A stretch of DNA of 64,000 nt. Source: Mycolicibacterium sp. MU0053. Its GTDB lineage: Bacteria > Actinomycetota > Actinomycetes > Mycobacteriales > Mycobacteriaceae. This document shows, in pieces, positions 14,962 through 23,229 of this stretch. The notes below the pieces were generated by a model. It did not search any database, was not told the DNA's origin, and saw only the letters and a program-made list of their open reading frames with translations. Both the position numbers and the translations under genes were made by a program. Each line of letters begins with the position of its first letter. Positions within the stretch are counted from its first letter, which is position 1. The DNA is taken from assembly GCF_963378095.1 (NCBI RefSeq), contig NZ_OY726397.1, positions 4,588,001 through 4,652,000 on the forward strand, written 5' to 3'.

Positions 14962-17958
14962 GTGTTCGCCTGGTGGGGCCGAACGGTATTCAAGTACCGA
15001 TTCATCGTCATCGCGGTCATGGTGTCGTTGTGTATCGGTGGCGGCATCTTTGGCATGAGCCTGGGTAACCACGTCACCCAAAGTGGTTTCTACGACGACG
15101 GCAGCGAATCGGTCCAGGCCTCGGTGCTGGCCGATGATGTCTACGGTCGCGACCGACTCAGCCACATCGTGGCCATCCTGGACGCGCCGGAAGGCAAGAA
15201 GGTCAACGACCCGGCCTGGTCCAAGAAGGTGGGCGAGGAGCTGGACAAGGTCGCCGAGGATCACCCCGACCAGGTGTTGATGTGGCGCGGGTATCTGACC
15301 GACCCGAGCCAGGACCCGTTGACGAGCCCGGCCGCCGAGATTTTCAACACCGAGGACGGCACCCGGACCTTCATCATCATGCCGCTCAAGGGCGACAACG
15401 ACGATGAGATCCTCAACAACTACAAAGACCACGTCAAAGCGGACCTCGAGCAGGTCGACGACGGCAATATCGAACTGGCCGGCCTGCAGCCGCTGGCCAA
15501 CGAGTTGACCGGGACGATCGCCGAGGACCAGAAGCGCGCCGAGGTGCTGGCGCTGCCGTTGGTGGCGGTGGTGTTGTTCTTCGTGTTCGGCGGGGTCATC
15601 GCGGCGTTCCTGCCCGCCATGGTGGGTGGTCTGGCCATTGCCGGGTCGATGGGCATCCTGATGCTGGTAGCCCAGTTCGGTCCGGTGCACTATTTCGCCC
15701 AGCCGGTGGTGACGCTGATCGGGTTGGGCATCGCGATCGACTACGGGTTGTTCGTGGTGAGCCGATTCCGAGAGGAACTCGCCGAGGGCTACAAGACCGA
15801 GGCCGCGGTGCGGCGCACGATGATGACCGCCGGGCGGACCGTGGTGTTCTCCGCGGTGCTGATCGTCGCGTCGCTGGCCGGTCTGCTGCTGTTCCCGCAG
15901 GGCTTCCTGAAGTCGCTGACCTATGCCGGCATGTCGTCGGTGATGCTCGCGGCGATCCTGTCCGTCACCGTGCTGCCGGCGATCCTGGCCATCCTGGGTC
16001 CCAACGTCGACGCGTTCGGCGTGCGCACGCTGTTGCGGGTGCCGTTCCTGCGCAACTGGGGCTTCTCCCGCGCGATCATCGAGTGGCTGGCCGAGAAGAC
16101 CCAGAAGACCAAGACCCGCGAAGAGGTCGAGAAGGGATTCTGGGGCAAGCTGGCCAACCGGGTCATGAAGCGGCCCCTGCTGTTTGCCGTGCCGATCATC
16201 ATCTTGATGATCCTGCTGATCGTCCCGCTCGGGAAGCTCGCGCTCGGCGGCATCAGCGAGAAGTACCTGCCGCCGGACAACCCGGTCCGGATGGCGCAGG
16301 AGGACTTCGACCGCACCTTCCCCGGCTTCCGCACCGAGCAGTTGACACTGGTCATCCAGAACGCGACGCCCGATCAGATCGAGCAGATCGCCACGCGCGC
16401 CGCGCAGATCCCCGGGTTCAGTTCCGATGAGTGGGCCGAGCGCGCGGTTGCGCCCGACGTCGACAATCCGAACGTCACCCAGGAGAAGACCGACCCGAAC
16501 GTCACCGTGCTGCAGAACGGGCTCGAGGTACGCAACGACGCCGCCAAGAAGATGGAGGAGTTGCGGTCGATCTCGCTGCCCAAGGACGTCACGATGTGGG
16601 TGGGCGGGGTGCCTGCGCTGGAACAGGACTCGATCGCGTCGCTGTTCCACAAGCTGCCGCTGATGATCCTCATTTTGCTCAGCACGACGACGGTGTTGAT
16701 GTTCTTGGTGTTCGGATCGGTGGTGTTGCCGATCAAGGCCGCGGTGATGAGCGCGCTCACGCTGGGGTCCACGCTGGGCATCTTGACGTGGATCTTCGTC
16801 GACGGGCACGGCTCGGGCATCCTGAACTTCACCCCAACGCCGTTGACGGCCCCGGTGATCGGGCTGATCATCGCCGTGGTCTACGGCTTGTGTACGGACT
16901 ACGAGGTCTTCCTGGTGTCCCGAATGGTGGAGGCCCGCGAACGCGGGATGTCCACCACCGAGGCGATCCGGATAGGCACCGCCACCACCGGCCGGTTGAT
17001 CACGGCGGCCGCCCTGGTGCTGGCCGTCGTGGCCGGTGCGTTCGTGTTCTCCGACCTGGTGATGATGAAGTACCTGGCCTTCGGTCTGCTGTTCGCCTTG
17101 TTGCTGGACGCCACGGTGATCCGGATGTTCCTGGTGCCCGCGGTGATGAAGATGCTCGGCGACGACTGCTGGTGGGCTCCGCGCTGGATGAAGCGCTGGC
17201 AGAACAAGATCGGGCTGGGCGAAATGCACCTGCCCGACGAGCGCAAGCACATGGTCAACCCCGAGCCCGAGGACGATCCCGCCCTCGTCGGGGCGGGAGC
17301 CTCGGTTCCCGACCGCCGGCCGCCGCACGATCCGACCCACCCGGCCGCCGAGGGTGCGACCCGGTCGCGGTCGGAGGCCCGCACCCGGGCGTTGCCGGAG
17401 GCCCCGAACGCCGGCACCAGCCGGATCCCGACCCCGCAGCATGGACCCGGTCCCGAGCCGAGCGCAGCCGAAAGTGAGGCGCCCACAACGCGTTTCGCTT
17501 CGGCACGCAATGCCATGCGCAACGCGGTGACCAGTGCCATCCACACCGGCGGTGCCGCGACCCAGCGGCAACCGCAGGCGCCTGCCGGGCCGACTCCGCC
17601 GCCGGCGACCGGTGAGCGGGAAATCGAATCGTGGCTGGGCGAGTTGCGCGGCCGGCCCGGAACCGCCGGCCAGCCACCGCAACCGTCGACACCGTCCACG
17701 GATCCGACCCGGGCGATGCCGCCGCGGGGGCGCGGTGAAGCGTCACCGACCGATGCCACCACCGCCATTCCGGTGCAACGGCCCGACGAGGACGAACCCG
17801 CCACGCGGGCGATCCCGGTGAGCAAGCCGCGACCGAGCGACACCGACGCGGCCACCCAGAAGCTCAACGCGCCCAGCGAGGACGACAAGAAGCCGCCGCG
17901 CCGTGGCGGCGGTCTCAGCGCGGCGGACCTGCTGCGTCGCGAGGGTCGCCAGCTCTAG
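14962..17958 (+). CDS. mmpL3: Trehalose monomycolate flippase MmpL3
   Basis: RND-family inner-membrane transporter of 998 residues that exports trehalose monomycolate for the mycobacterial outer membrane and is essential in known mycobacteria. It has twelve predicted transmembrane segments in two halves, with periplasmic porter domains after TM1 and TM7. Proton-relay Asp-Tyr pairs are seen at about 260-261 (GIAIDYGLFVVSR) and 646-647 (GLCTDYEVFLVSR). The last 230 residues are a Pro-, Arg- and Ala-rich cytosolic tail. The GTG start at 14962 with AGGAG 5 bases before gives the conserved FAWWGRTVFKYRF N-terminus. It is the last backbone gene before the accessory island. Confidence 0.98.
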   Translation: MFAWWGRTVFKYRFIVIAVMVSLCIGGGIFGMSLGNHVTQSGFYDDGSESVQASVLADDVYGRDRLSHIVAILDAPEGKKVNDPAWSKKVGEELDKVAEDHPDQVLMWRGYLTDPSQDPLTSPAAEIFNTEDGTRTFIIMPLKGDNDDEILNNYKDHVKADLEQVDDGNIELAGLQPLANELTGTIAEDQKRAEVLALPLVAVVLFFVFGGVIAAFLPAMVGGLAIAGSMGILMLVAQFGPVHYFAQPVVTLIGLGIAIDYGLFVVSRFREELAEGYKTEAAVRRTMMTAGRTVVFSAVLIVASLAGLLLFPQGFLKSLTYAGMSSVMLAAILSVTVLPAILAILGPNVDAFGVRTLLRVPFLRNWGFSRAIIEWLAEKTQKTKTREEVEKGFWGKLANRVMKRPLLFAVPIIILMILLIVPLGKLALGGISEKYLPPDNPVRMAQEDFDRTFPGFRTEQLTLVIQNATPDQIEQIATRAAQIPGFSSDEWAERAVAPDVDNPNVTQEKTDPNVTVLQNGLEVRNDAAKKMEELRSISLPKDVTMWVGGVPALEQDSIASLFHKLPLMILILLSTTTVLMFLVFGSVVLPIKAAVMSALTLGSTLGILTWIFVDGHGSGILNFTPTPLTAPVIGLIIAVVYGLCTDYEVFLVSRMVEARERGMSTTEAIRIGTATTGRLITAAALVLAVVAGAFVFSDLVMMKYLAFGLLFALLLDATVIRMFLVPAVMKMLGDDCWWAPRWMKRWQNKIGLGEMHLPDERKHMVNPEPEDDPALVGAGASVPDRRPPHDPTHPAAEGATRSRSEARTRALPEAPNAGTSRIPTPQHGPGPEPSAAESEAPTTRFASARNAMRNAVTSAIHTGGAATQRQPQAPAGPTPPPATGEREIESWLGELRGRPGTAGQPPQPSTPSTDPTRAMPPRGRGEASPTDATTAIPVQRPDEDEPATRAIPVSKPRPSDTDAATQKLNAPSEDDKKPPRRGGGLSAADLLRREGRQL

Positions 17959-18029
17959 ACGCCGGCGGGTCGCCGGGACCGCTGGCGCTGGAGTGAGCAG
18001 CTCCGAGGCCCCGGGGAACCGCCACTCAC

Positions 18030-18881
18030 TTAGGCCCCGATCGACTTCGAGGCAACCAAGCGTTGATCGAGCGTACCGATGTGCTCCACCCAGCTGCGTA
18101 GGTGTTCACCAACCCGCAGGAAACGGGGAGGCTTACGTGCGACGCCCACTCCCGAAGGCGTCCCGGTAAAAATGACATCGCCGGGGTAAAGGGTGACAAG
18201 CCCTGAGAGATAAGCGATTAGATCGGGTACGGGATAGATCATGAGCGAGGTCCTGCTGTCCTGAACCACCTCACCGTTGATCGCGCAACCGATGTGCAAA
18301 TTGTTGCAGTCGGGCAGCTCGTCGGGCGTAACCAGGACCGCTCCCATCGGCGAGAACCCCGGCAGCGATTTGGCCAAGCTCCACTGTGGGCTGCCGCCGT
18401 GCATCTGTAGGGCACGCTCTGAGATATCTTGGCCAACAGTCAATCCAGCGACATAATCCCAACCGTGCTCGGCACTGACATTGCGAGCCGTCTTGCCGAT
18501 CACCGCGACCAATTCGACCTCCCAGTCGACAGCTCCCGAAGGCAACTCCACCTCAGTGACCGGGCCGGAGAATGAGCTTATGTACTTCGTAAACACGATC
18601 GGTTTATCGGGCGCGGCCTCGCCGGCCTCTGCGGCATGCTCGCGATAGTTAAGACCGATCGCGAAGACCTGACGAGGAGCCGGCACAGGCGGGCCAGCCC
18701 TTTCGGGCTCAAACGGTTCGGTGGACTCAGTCACCGTCTCCGCCCATGCGCGGAGGCTCTCAAAATCCTCGTAGGCGGCTTGCGGATCAGCTGAGAACCT
18801 ACTCCCACTTGCGTGTTCGACATCGACAGCGCCGGTGCCGATCAACAGCTTCAGCCGGCCGTCGATGTTGGCGATACGCAT
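18030..18881 (-). CDS. Fumarylacetoacetate hydrolase family protein
   Basis: FAH-superfamily enzyme of 283 residues. These metal-dependent enzymes hydrolyse, decarboxylate, isomerise or hydrate 2-oxo-acids in aromatic catabolism. The core starts at VFAIGLNYREHAAEAGE and holds the metal-binding glutamates in VDWEVELVAVIGK and the closing GDVIFTGTPSGVGVARKPP block. In a meta-cleavage pathway such a protein often acts on the 2-hydroxydienoate or acylpyruvate produced after ring opening; this assignment is inferred from neighbours. ATG 18881 follows a GGGGAG site at 8-9 bases. A palindromic candidate operator lies 124 bases upstream, so it may have its own promoter. Confidence 0.9.
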   Translation of the reverse strand: MRIANIDGRLKLLIGTGAVDVEHASGSRFSADPQAAYEDFESLRAWAETVTESTEPFEPERAGPPVPAPRQVFAIGLNYREHAAEAGEAAPDKPIVFTKYISSFSGPVTEVELPSGAVDWEVELVAVIGKTARNVSAEHGWDYVAGLTVGQDISERALQMHGGSPQWSLAKSLPGFSPMGAVLVTPDELPDCNNLHIGCAINGEVVQDSRTSLMIYPVPDLIAYLSGLVTLYPGDVIFTGTPSGVGVARKPPRFLRVGEHLRSWVEHIGTLDQRLVASKSIGA

Positions 18882-19004
18882 CCTGTTCACTCCCCGTTGG
18901 ACGAGCAACGAATAAACAAATAACTAGAGGCCGATCGAAATGCGCGGCTGGTTCATCAGCCTGTACGCATCCGTTCCCACAAAATCAGATTACGCCACAC
19001 ACGG

Positions 19005-19018
19005 CATTATGCACAATG
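19005..19018. promoter_or_regulatory. Candidate operator CATTATGCACAATG (site 1)
   Basis: Near-perfect 14-bp palindrome with one mismatched pair, located in the 189-bp gap before the FAH-family gene. The same motif recurs at 32292-32305, 39121-39134 and 52795-52808, always between genes. Confidence 0.6.
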
Positions 19019-19070
19019 CGTAGAGGCTGAGAGTCGTTTCCGCCCCGGAATGGCTGGATGCCTACACGTG

Positions 19071-20378
19071 TCACGGGAAATGCGCGCGGTGGTGGCGTTC
19101 GTAGTGCTGGCGCAGGATATCTTTGCCGTAGTCGTTGCCGTTGGGTGTCCGCACGATGGTGTGGGTGTGAAACGGTTCGGCCTCGTCGTTGTCGAAGAAG
19201 ATCCCGCCGTGATTATCGAATTCTATGAGTATCACCGGACTTTGGAGCCGATAGTAGAACGGCCCATCGCGGTCGTCGCCACCGATCCACGCGAACCAGG
19301 TGTCGGGTAGCCAACGCTCCACTTCCTTGGACTTCGCGCGCCGTGGTCCAATCGGGAGCCGACCGATATACGTCTCGACAACATTTTGCAGCTTCTTCAT
19401 TTGGCTGGCTGACAGGTCACGCGCCGGCAGCCCGGTGTAGGGAATTAACCGGTTGTCGTGGCCCGCACCCGCTAGGTGACGTCCCTCGACCAGACCCGAA
19501 AGCTCGTGCGGCAGATTACGAGCGAGCATTGACCCGTGCAGCGTAGCCGTTTCCCGCTGGCGGTCAGACAGTCCGGCGAAGAAGGCGAAGCCTGTCTCGC
19601 GTTCGGCGGTCAACGCCTCGGTACCTTCATATGTTCCCGACTCGGCGAACCACGGCTCAGCCCCCATGAAAGTGGGGGTCAGCACCATCTGGCTGCCGAC
19701 TATGACGCAGTTGATGTCGAGATGGTGGCCTGAGATCTGCCAACCCCAGGGCTCCGTGATGTGCGGATCGCCGAAGACAGTGAGGAAGTACATCCATTCG
19801 GTCAGTGTGTCTGCGTAGTCGGGGACAAGCTCTCCTAGAGTCCGGTTGAGCCGCATCACATCACGGGCCGTCTGATAGCCACGCCTGCTCAAACTCGCCG
19901 CCATCAACTGCATCGCTGCTTGCCGAGCCTCATCGCCCACATTCTGTAGGCACACTCCGCTCGGGTTCCAATCCGGGAAGGCGTTGGTCCACTTGCGCCA
20001 TGCCGACGAGTCCAACGGCTGCAGGGCGTCGAGGCGGTCCCGCGCCGACACTGCAGCAAGGAACCTGCGAGCCGCAGCCACCGCGGGAGCGCAGTCGAAG
20101 CCGTTGTCCTCGAGCGAGTAGAGACCGGGTATCGCGTGTCCATCGGTGGTTATTCCCACCCAAGGCTCTTCGGCGTTGTCGACCACCGGCGGCAGCGAGT
20201 GATCGCCAATGAGTTGGGCTAGAGCTGTGAGGTCACCGGACACGTCCAGCCGTCCGTCACGGAGCGGAATCAACCCCGTCTGCCGAGGCAGGTAGTGCCG
20301 CAGACGGTTTCGTGGACCTGACGACGTTCGACGGGGATCAGGGCGACCGGCGTCGCCTTCGACCGGGTCCAAACTCAT
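19071..20378 (-). CDS. DUF3500 family protein
   Basis: Protein of 435 residues carrying a DUF3500 domain over most of its length; characteristic segments are WGWQISGHHLDINCVIVG and VLTPTFMGAEPWFAESGTYEG. No signal peptide or membrane segment is evident. The C-terminal part has several His (HTHTIVRTPNGNDYG, then HYERHHRAHFP) that could bind a metal, but there is no established activity for the family. ATG 20378 follows an AAGGG site; the earlier ATG 20456 adds a low-complexity 26 residues. It lies downstream of the P450-ferredoxin pair (166-bp gap) and may belong to the same transcript, which implies a role in the same degradation route. Confidence 0.82.
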   Translation of the reverse strand: MSLDPVEGDAGRPDPRRTSSGPRNRLRHYLPRQTGLIPLRDGRLDVSGDLTALAQLIGDHSLPPVVDNAEEPWVGITTDGHAIPGLYSLEDNGFDCAPAVAAARRFLAAVSARDRLDALQPLDSSAWRKWTNAFPDWNPSGVCLQNVGDEARQAAMQLMAASLSRRGYQTARDVMRLNRTLGELVPDYADTLTEWMYFLTVFGDPHITEPWGWQISGHHLDINCVIVGSQMVLTPTFMGAEPWFAESGTYEGTEALTAERETGFAFFAGLSDRQRETATLHGSMLARNLPHELSGLVEGRHLAGAGHDNRLIPYTGLPARDLSASQMKKLQNVVETYIGRLPIGPRRAKSKEVERWLPDTWFAWIGGDDRDGPFYYRLQSPVILIEFDNHGGIFFDNDEAEPFHTHTIVRTPNGNDYGKDILRQHYERHHRAHFP

Positions 20379-20544
20379 AATGCTGCGCCCTTCGTGATGG
20401 CGTGTTGTGAAACGACCCCGATCCGCGGGGTCGCCAGGAGCTTTCTGCGCGGCCATCTCGATGAATCAGCAATGGGCAGCCGAGCGCGAGGACGATCGTT
20501 GGACGTCGCCAACCAACCTGAGGACTTAGCGAATCGCCACGCCT

Positions 20545-20733
20545 CTATTGCAGGCGAAGGGCCGCAACCGGGCAAGCCAGCACCGCGCTTTCCAGGACTG
20601 CTTCATCGCCGTCCGAAACCTCGGTAGCAAGAACCGTCAAATTTCCATCGTCGTCGACCGAGAAGTAGTCGGGTGCGGTCGCCTCGCACATACCGTGACC
20701 TTCACAGCGATCGCGGTCCAGCTCAATTCTCAT
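20545..20733 (-). CDS. [3Fe-4S]-type ferredoxin for the P450
   Basis: Small ferredoxin of 62 residues. Cluster ligands Cys10, Cys16 and Cys54 are in the pattern C-x2-H-x2-C...CP (CEGHGMC and ACPVAAL), where the usual second Cys is His, typical of mycobacterial 3Fe-4S ferredoxins that feed P450s. Its ATG at 20733 shares a base with the TGA of the P450 gene (TGATG), so the two proteins are made in a coupled way. It should transfer electrons from a ferredoxin reductase, plausibly the one encoded at 23230-24426. Confidence 0.93.
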   Translation of the reverse strand: MRIELDRDRCEGHGMCEATAPDYFSVDDDGNLTVLATEVSDGDEAVLESAVLACPVAALRLQ

Positions 20734-21935
20734 CAGTCCTCCCGACCCGTAAGGAGCACGGGGACTGATCTGACTCTTCTGATCAGCGGGCCTTCGCATT
20801 TCGTCCATCGGGCGCCCGGTGCCAGCGTCATATCGGGGTAGGCGTCGAGCAAGGCAGCCACCGCAGCGTGCGCCTCGAGACGTGCCAACGGCGCTCCGAT
20901 GCAGGCATGAATTCCCCTTCCGAACGCAAGGTGTCCAGCTGCGCCGGGGCGATCGATTCGAAACGTTCTCGAATCGCCGCCCCATCTGCGCTCATCATGG
21001 TTAGCCGACTGGATATTGAGGTATATCTTCTTGCCCGCCGGGATTGGGCACGATGCGACGGTGACGTCTTCGACGACTGAGCGCACCATGAACTGAGCCG
21101 GGGAATCGCGGCGCAGCGACTCCTCGATGGCATTTGACAATATCGACCGGTCAGCCAGCACCTGCTCCCACAAGTCACGATGCTCGAGTAGCCGGTACAG
21201 CAGGTTTGCGATAAGTCCGCGAGTGGTGTCAGTCGCAGCGACCACCAGCTGCATAAGGTGCATGATGACTTCAAGGGTCGACATCTCCGCTTCATCGGTG
21301 CCGGCAAAGCAAAGGTTGTCCAACACGTCCTCATGGCGGTCATCGGGTCGTGCCCGCCGGTCCTCGACCAGTTGGCTCAAGTAGCCCGTCAACGCGCCGA
21401 ACTCGGGAAGGTCTTCTGACCGTCCCGCGAGCCCGCTGACCAGAACGTCCGACCATTCTTGAACGTCGGTCCATGCGGACTGAGGAACACCGATCAGCGA
21501 GAACAGGACCGCGGCTGGGATGAAGTGGACGTAGTCCGCGTACAGATCCGCCCGGCCCGACGACGGCAGCGCATCAATCGCTCGGCCCACCACATCATCG
21601 ACTCGAGGTGCCAATCTGCGTAACCGCGCAGGCGCAAGGTCTTTCAGGAGCCGCCGTCGAAGCACAGTGTGCCCCGGAGGATCAGCCATGGTGACCGCGA
21701 TGACGGGAATAGTTCGGTCCTCGGCCGTGAGGGAGAAGTTTCCGCGGTTGGAGAAGTGAGCCGCGTCGTCGAAGACCTCCCGGACCGCCGCGTCCGTGTT
21801 GGCTGTGAAAAGGAAATCGTTGACCTGCCCTACCGGGCAAGCTGATCGGGACGCATGCATATAGTCATCGGGATCAGCGATACACTCCGGATCCAGGGGA
21901 TCGAATAGCCGATGAGACTTGGACAATATCGCCAC
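20733..21935 (-). CDS. Cytochrome P450 monooxygenase
   Basis: Soluble bacterial P450 of 400 residues. The I-helix motif VVAATDTTRG supplies the acid-alcohol pair for O2 activation; EESLR is the K-helix ExxR; the heme loop FGRGIHACIGAPLARLEA puts the thiolate ligand at Cys345. Residues 1-20 lack a membrane anchor. GTG 21935 is used, with GAGAGG about 9 bases before it. It is coupled to a ferredoxin gene and divergent from a LysR regulator. The reaction could be hydroxylation or O-demethylation of the island's substrate; the sequence does not decide this. The CYP family was not assigned. Confidence 0.96.
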   Translation of the reverse strand: MAILSKSHRLFDPLDPECIADPDDYMHASRSACPVGQVNDFLFTANTDAAVREVFDDAAHFSNRGNFSLTAEDRTIPVIAVTMADPPGHTVLRRRLLKDLAPARLRRLAPRVDDVVGRAIDALPSSGRADLYADYVHFIPAAVLFSLIGVPQSAWTDVQEWSDVLVSGLAGRSEDLPEFGALTGYLSQLVEDRRARPDDRHEDVLDNLCFAGTDEAEMSTLEVIMHLMQLVVAATDTTRGLIANLLYRLLEHRDLWEQVLADRSILSNAIEESLRRDSPAQFMVRSVVEDVTVASCPIPAGKKIYLNIQSANHDERRWGGDSRTFRIDRPGAAGHLAFGRGIHACIGAPLARLEAHAAVAALLDAYPDMTLAPGARWTKCEGPLIRRVRSVPVLLTGRED

Positions 21936-22039
21936 GACGTGTTACCTCTCAGAAGCTGAATCTGTGCTGTGCTCTCGAAATCAGTCGCGCACATTGGCAG
22001 AATAGGCTTGCGTCGCACATCAAGTGAAGCAATGTCTAT

Positions 22040-22054
22040 CGATAGCAACTATCG
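22040..22054. promoter_or_regulatory. Inverted repeat in P450/LysR divergent promoter
   Basis: CGATAG-CAA-CTATCG is a perfect 6-bp inverted repeat with a 3-nt spacer, 104 bases upstream of the P450 start and 89 upstream of the LysR start. An extra CTATCGATAG palindrome overlaps its left side. A binding site for the adjacent LysR regulator is plausible. Confidence 0.45.
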
Positions 22055-22143
22055 GTTTCGTCAATGCAGTGGAGTGCAGCGGCGAGTTTTCCACGATGAG
22101 GGGTCCACCTTCTGACCCATCAAACGGCGTCTGGAGGCGAGAA

Positions 22144-23145
22144 GTGGTCGATCTCAATAACGTTGACCTCAATCTGCTGGTGGCTTTCGATGCCCTCATG
22201 ACCGAGCGCAGTGTCACCCGGGCCGCCGATCGTCTACATATTGGCCAGTCCGCGATGAGTTCGACTCTCGGACGATTGCGCAAACTCCTCGATGACCCCA
22301 TTCTGGTACGCGAAGGCCGCGGCATGATGTCTACTCCTCTGGCCGATACCCTGGTGGGCCCGGTCCGAGATGCCTTGTCAGGAATCGAAGCTGCGCTGTC
22401 TCATCATGGCTTCCACCCCGAGTCGGACCATCGGACGTTCTCGATTATCGCCACTGACCGAACAACACTCACATTCTTGGGGCCTCTCATCAACGGCATC
22501 GACACCGAAGCGCCCCATGTCCAGCTGGAGATCATGCCACCCACTGAGGACTACGCGGCGCGCCTGCACAGCGGACAGGCCGATGTGTTGATAATCCCGC
22601 GAGAAGTCTTCTCGGATCATCGCAACTTTCCCCACGAGGTGTTGTACCGCGACCGATTGGTGTGTGCAGTCGACAGCGCCAACACCGCGGTCGGTGACAC
22701 CCTGACTGTTGAACAGTTCAATACAGCGCCATTTCTCGCAACCAATATCGTTGGCACTCCATCACTGTCGGAGATGCAGTTGGACTTTCTCGGCATCGGC
22801 CGCAACACCAGGGTCATCGCCGGCTTCGGCTTGGCCCACCTACTCATTCGCCGCGGTCCGTTCCTCGCGCTGATTCATGAGCGACTGGCACGAGCCCTCA
22901 ACTTCGATGATGGACTCAGACTGCTGGAGCCGCCATTTGAACTTGCCCCGATCACGGAGATAATGGTGTGGTCGCCACGATCCGAGCGCGACCCGGCCAA
23001 CAACTGGCTGCGCGAGCGACTACGCCGTTTGGCGGCAGATATGCCACCGTTGATTCACCCGTCAAAGGGATTCTCGGGCGTTCATCCCTCATCGCGCTCG
23101 AGGTCGACGCAGTCGCCCACCAGCGACGAAGCGAAGATCGTTTGA
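22144..23145 (+). CDS. LysR-family regulator, NodD-like
   Basis: Regulator of 333 residues. The N-terminal winged HTH (LNLLVAFDALMTERSVTRAA, then QSAMSSTLGRLRKLLDDPIL) is followed by a periplasmic-binding-like co-inducer domain (about 90-300). The start of the protein resembles the NodD/NahR subgroup, which answers to aromatic inducers. GTG 22144 has GGAGG 6 bases before it and begins right at the family N-terminus; the ATG at 22024 would add an unlikely 40 residues. It is divergent from the P450 operon and followed convergently by the ferredoxin reductase. An ATC-N9-GAT box between the dioxygenase subunit genes may be another target. Confidence 0.92.
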   Translation: MVDLNNVDLNLLVAFDALMTERSVTRAADRLHIGQSAMSSTLGRLRKLLDDPILVREGRGMMSTPLADTLVGPVRDALSGIEAALSHHGFHPESDHRTFSIIATDRTTLTFLGPLINGIDTEAPHVQLEIMPPTEDYAARLHSGQADVLIIPREVFSDHRNFPHEVLYRDRLVCAVDSANTAVGDTLTVEQFNTAPFLATNIVGTPSLSEMQLDFLGIGRNTRVIAGFGLAHLLIRRGPFLALIHERLARALNFDDGLRLLEPPFELAPITEIMVWSPRSERDPANNWLRERLRRLAADMPPLIHPSKGFSGVHPSSRSRSTQSPTSDEAKIV

Positions 23146-23229
23146 ACACACCGCTTCTGGCGGCACGCGACAATGTGTTACGGAACGGCTGAAAATAGAG
23201 CTTGCGGCAGCACACCCAATGAGGCAGTG

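Noticed and set aside
14950..17682. A 910-codon open frame antisense to mmpL3
   Set aside because: It is a shadow of high-GC codon structure; the protein is His/Arg/Gln-rich without domains, and the plus strand encodes clear MmpL3.
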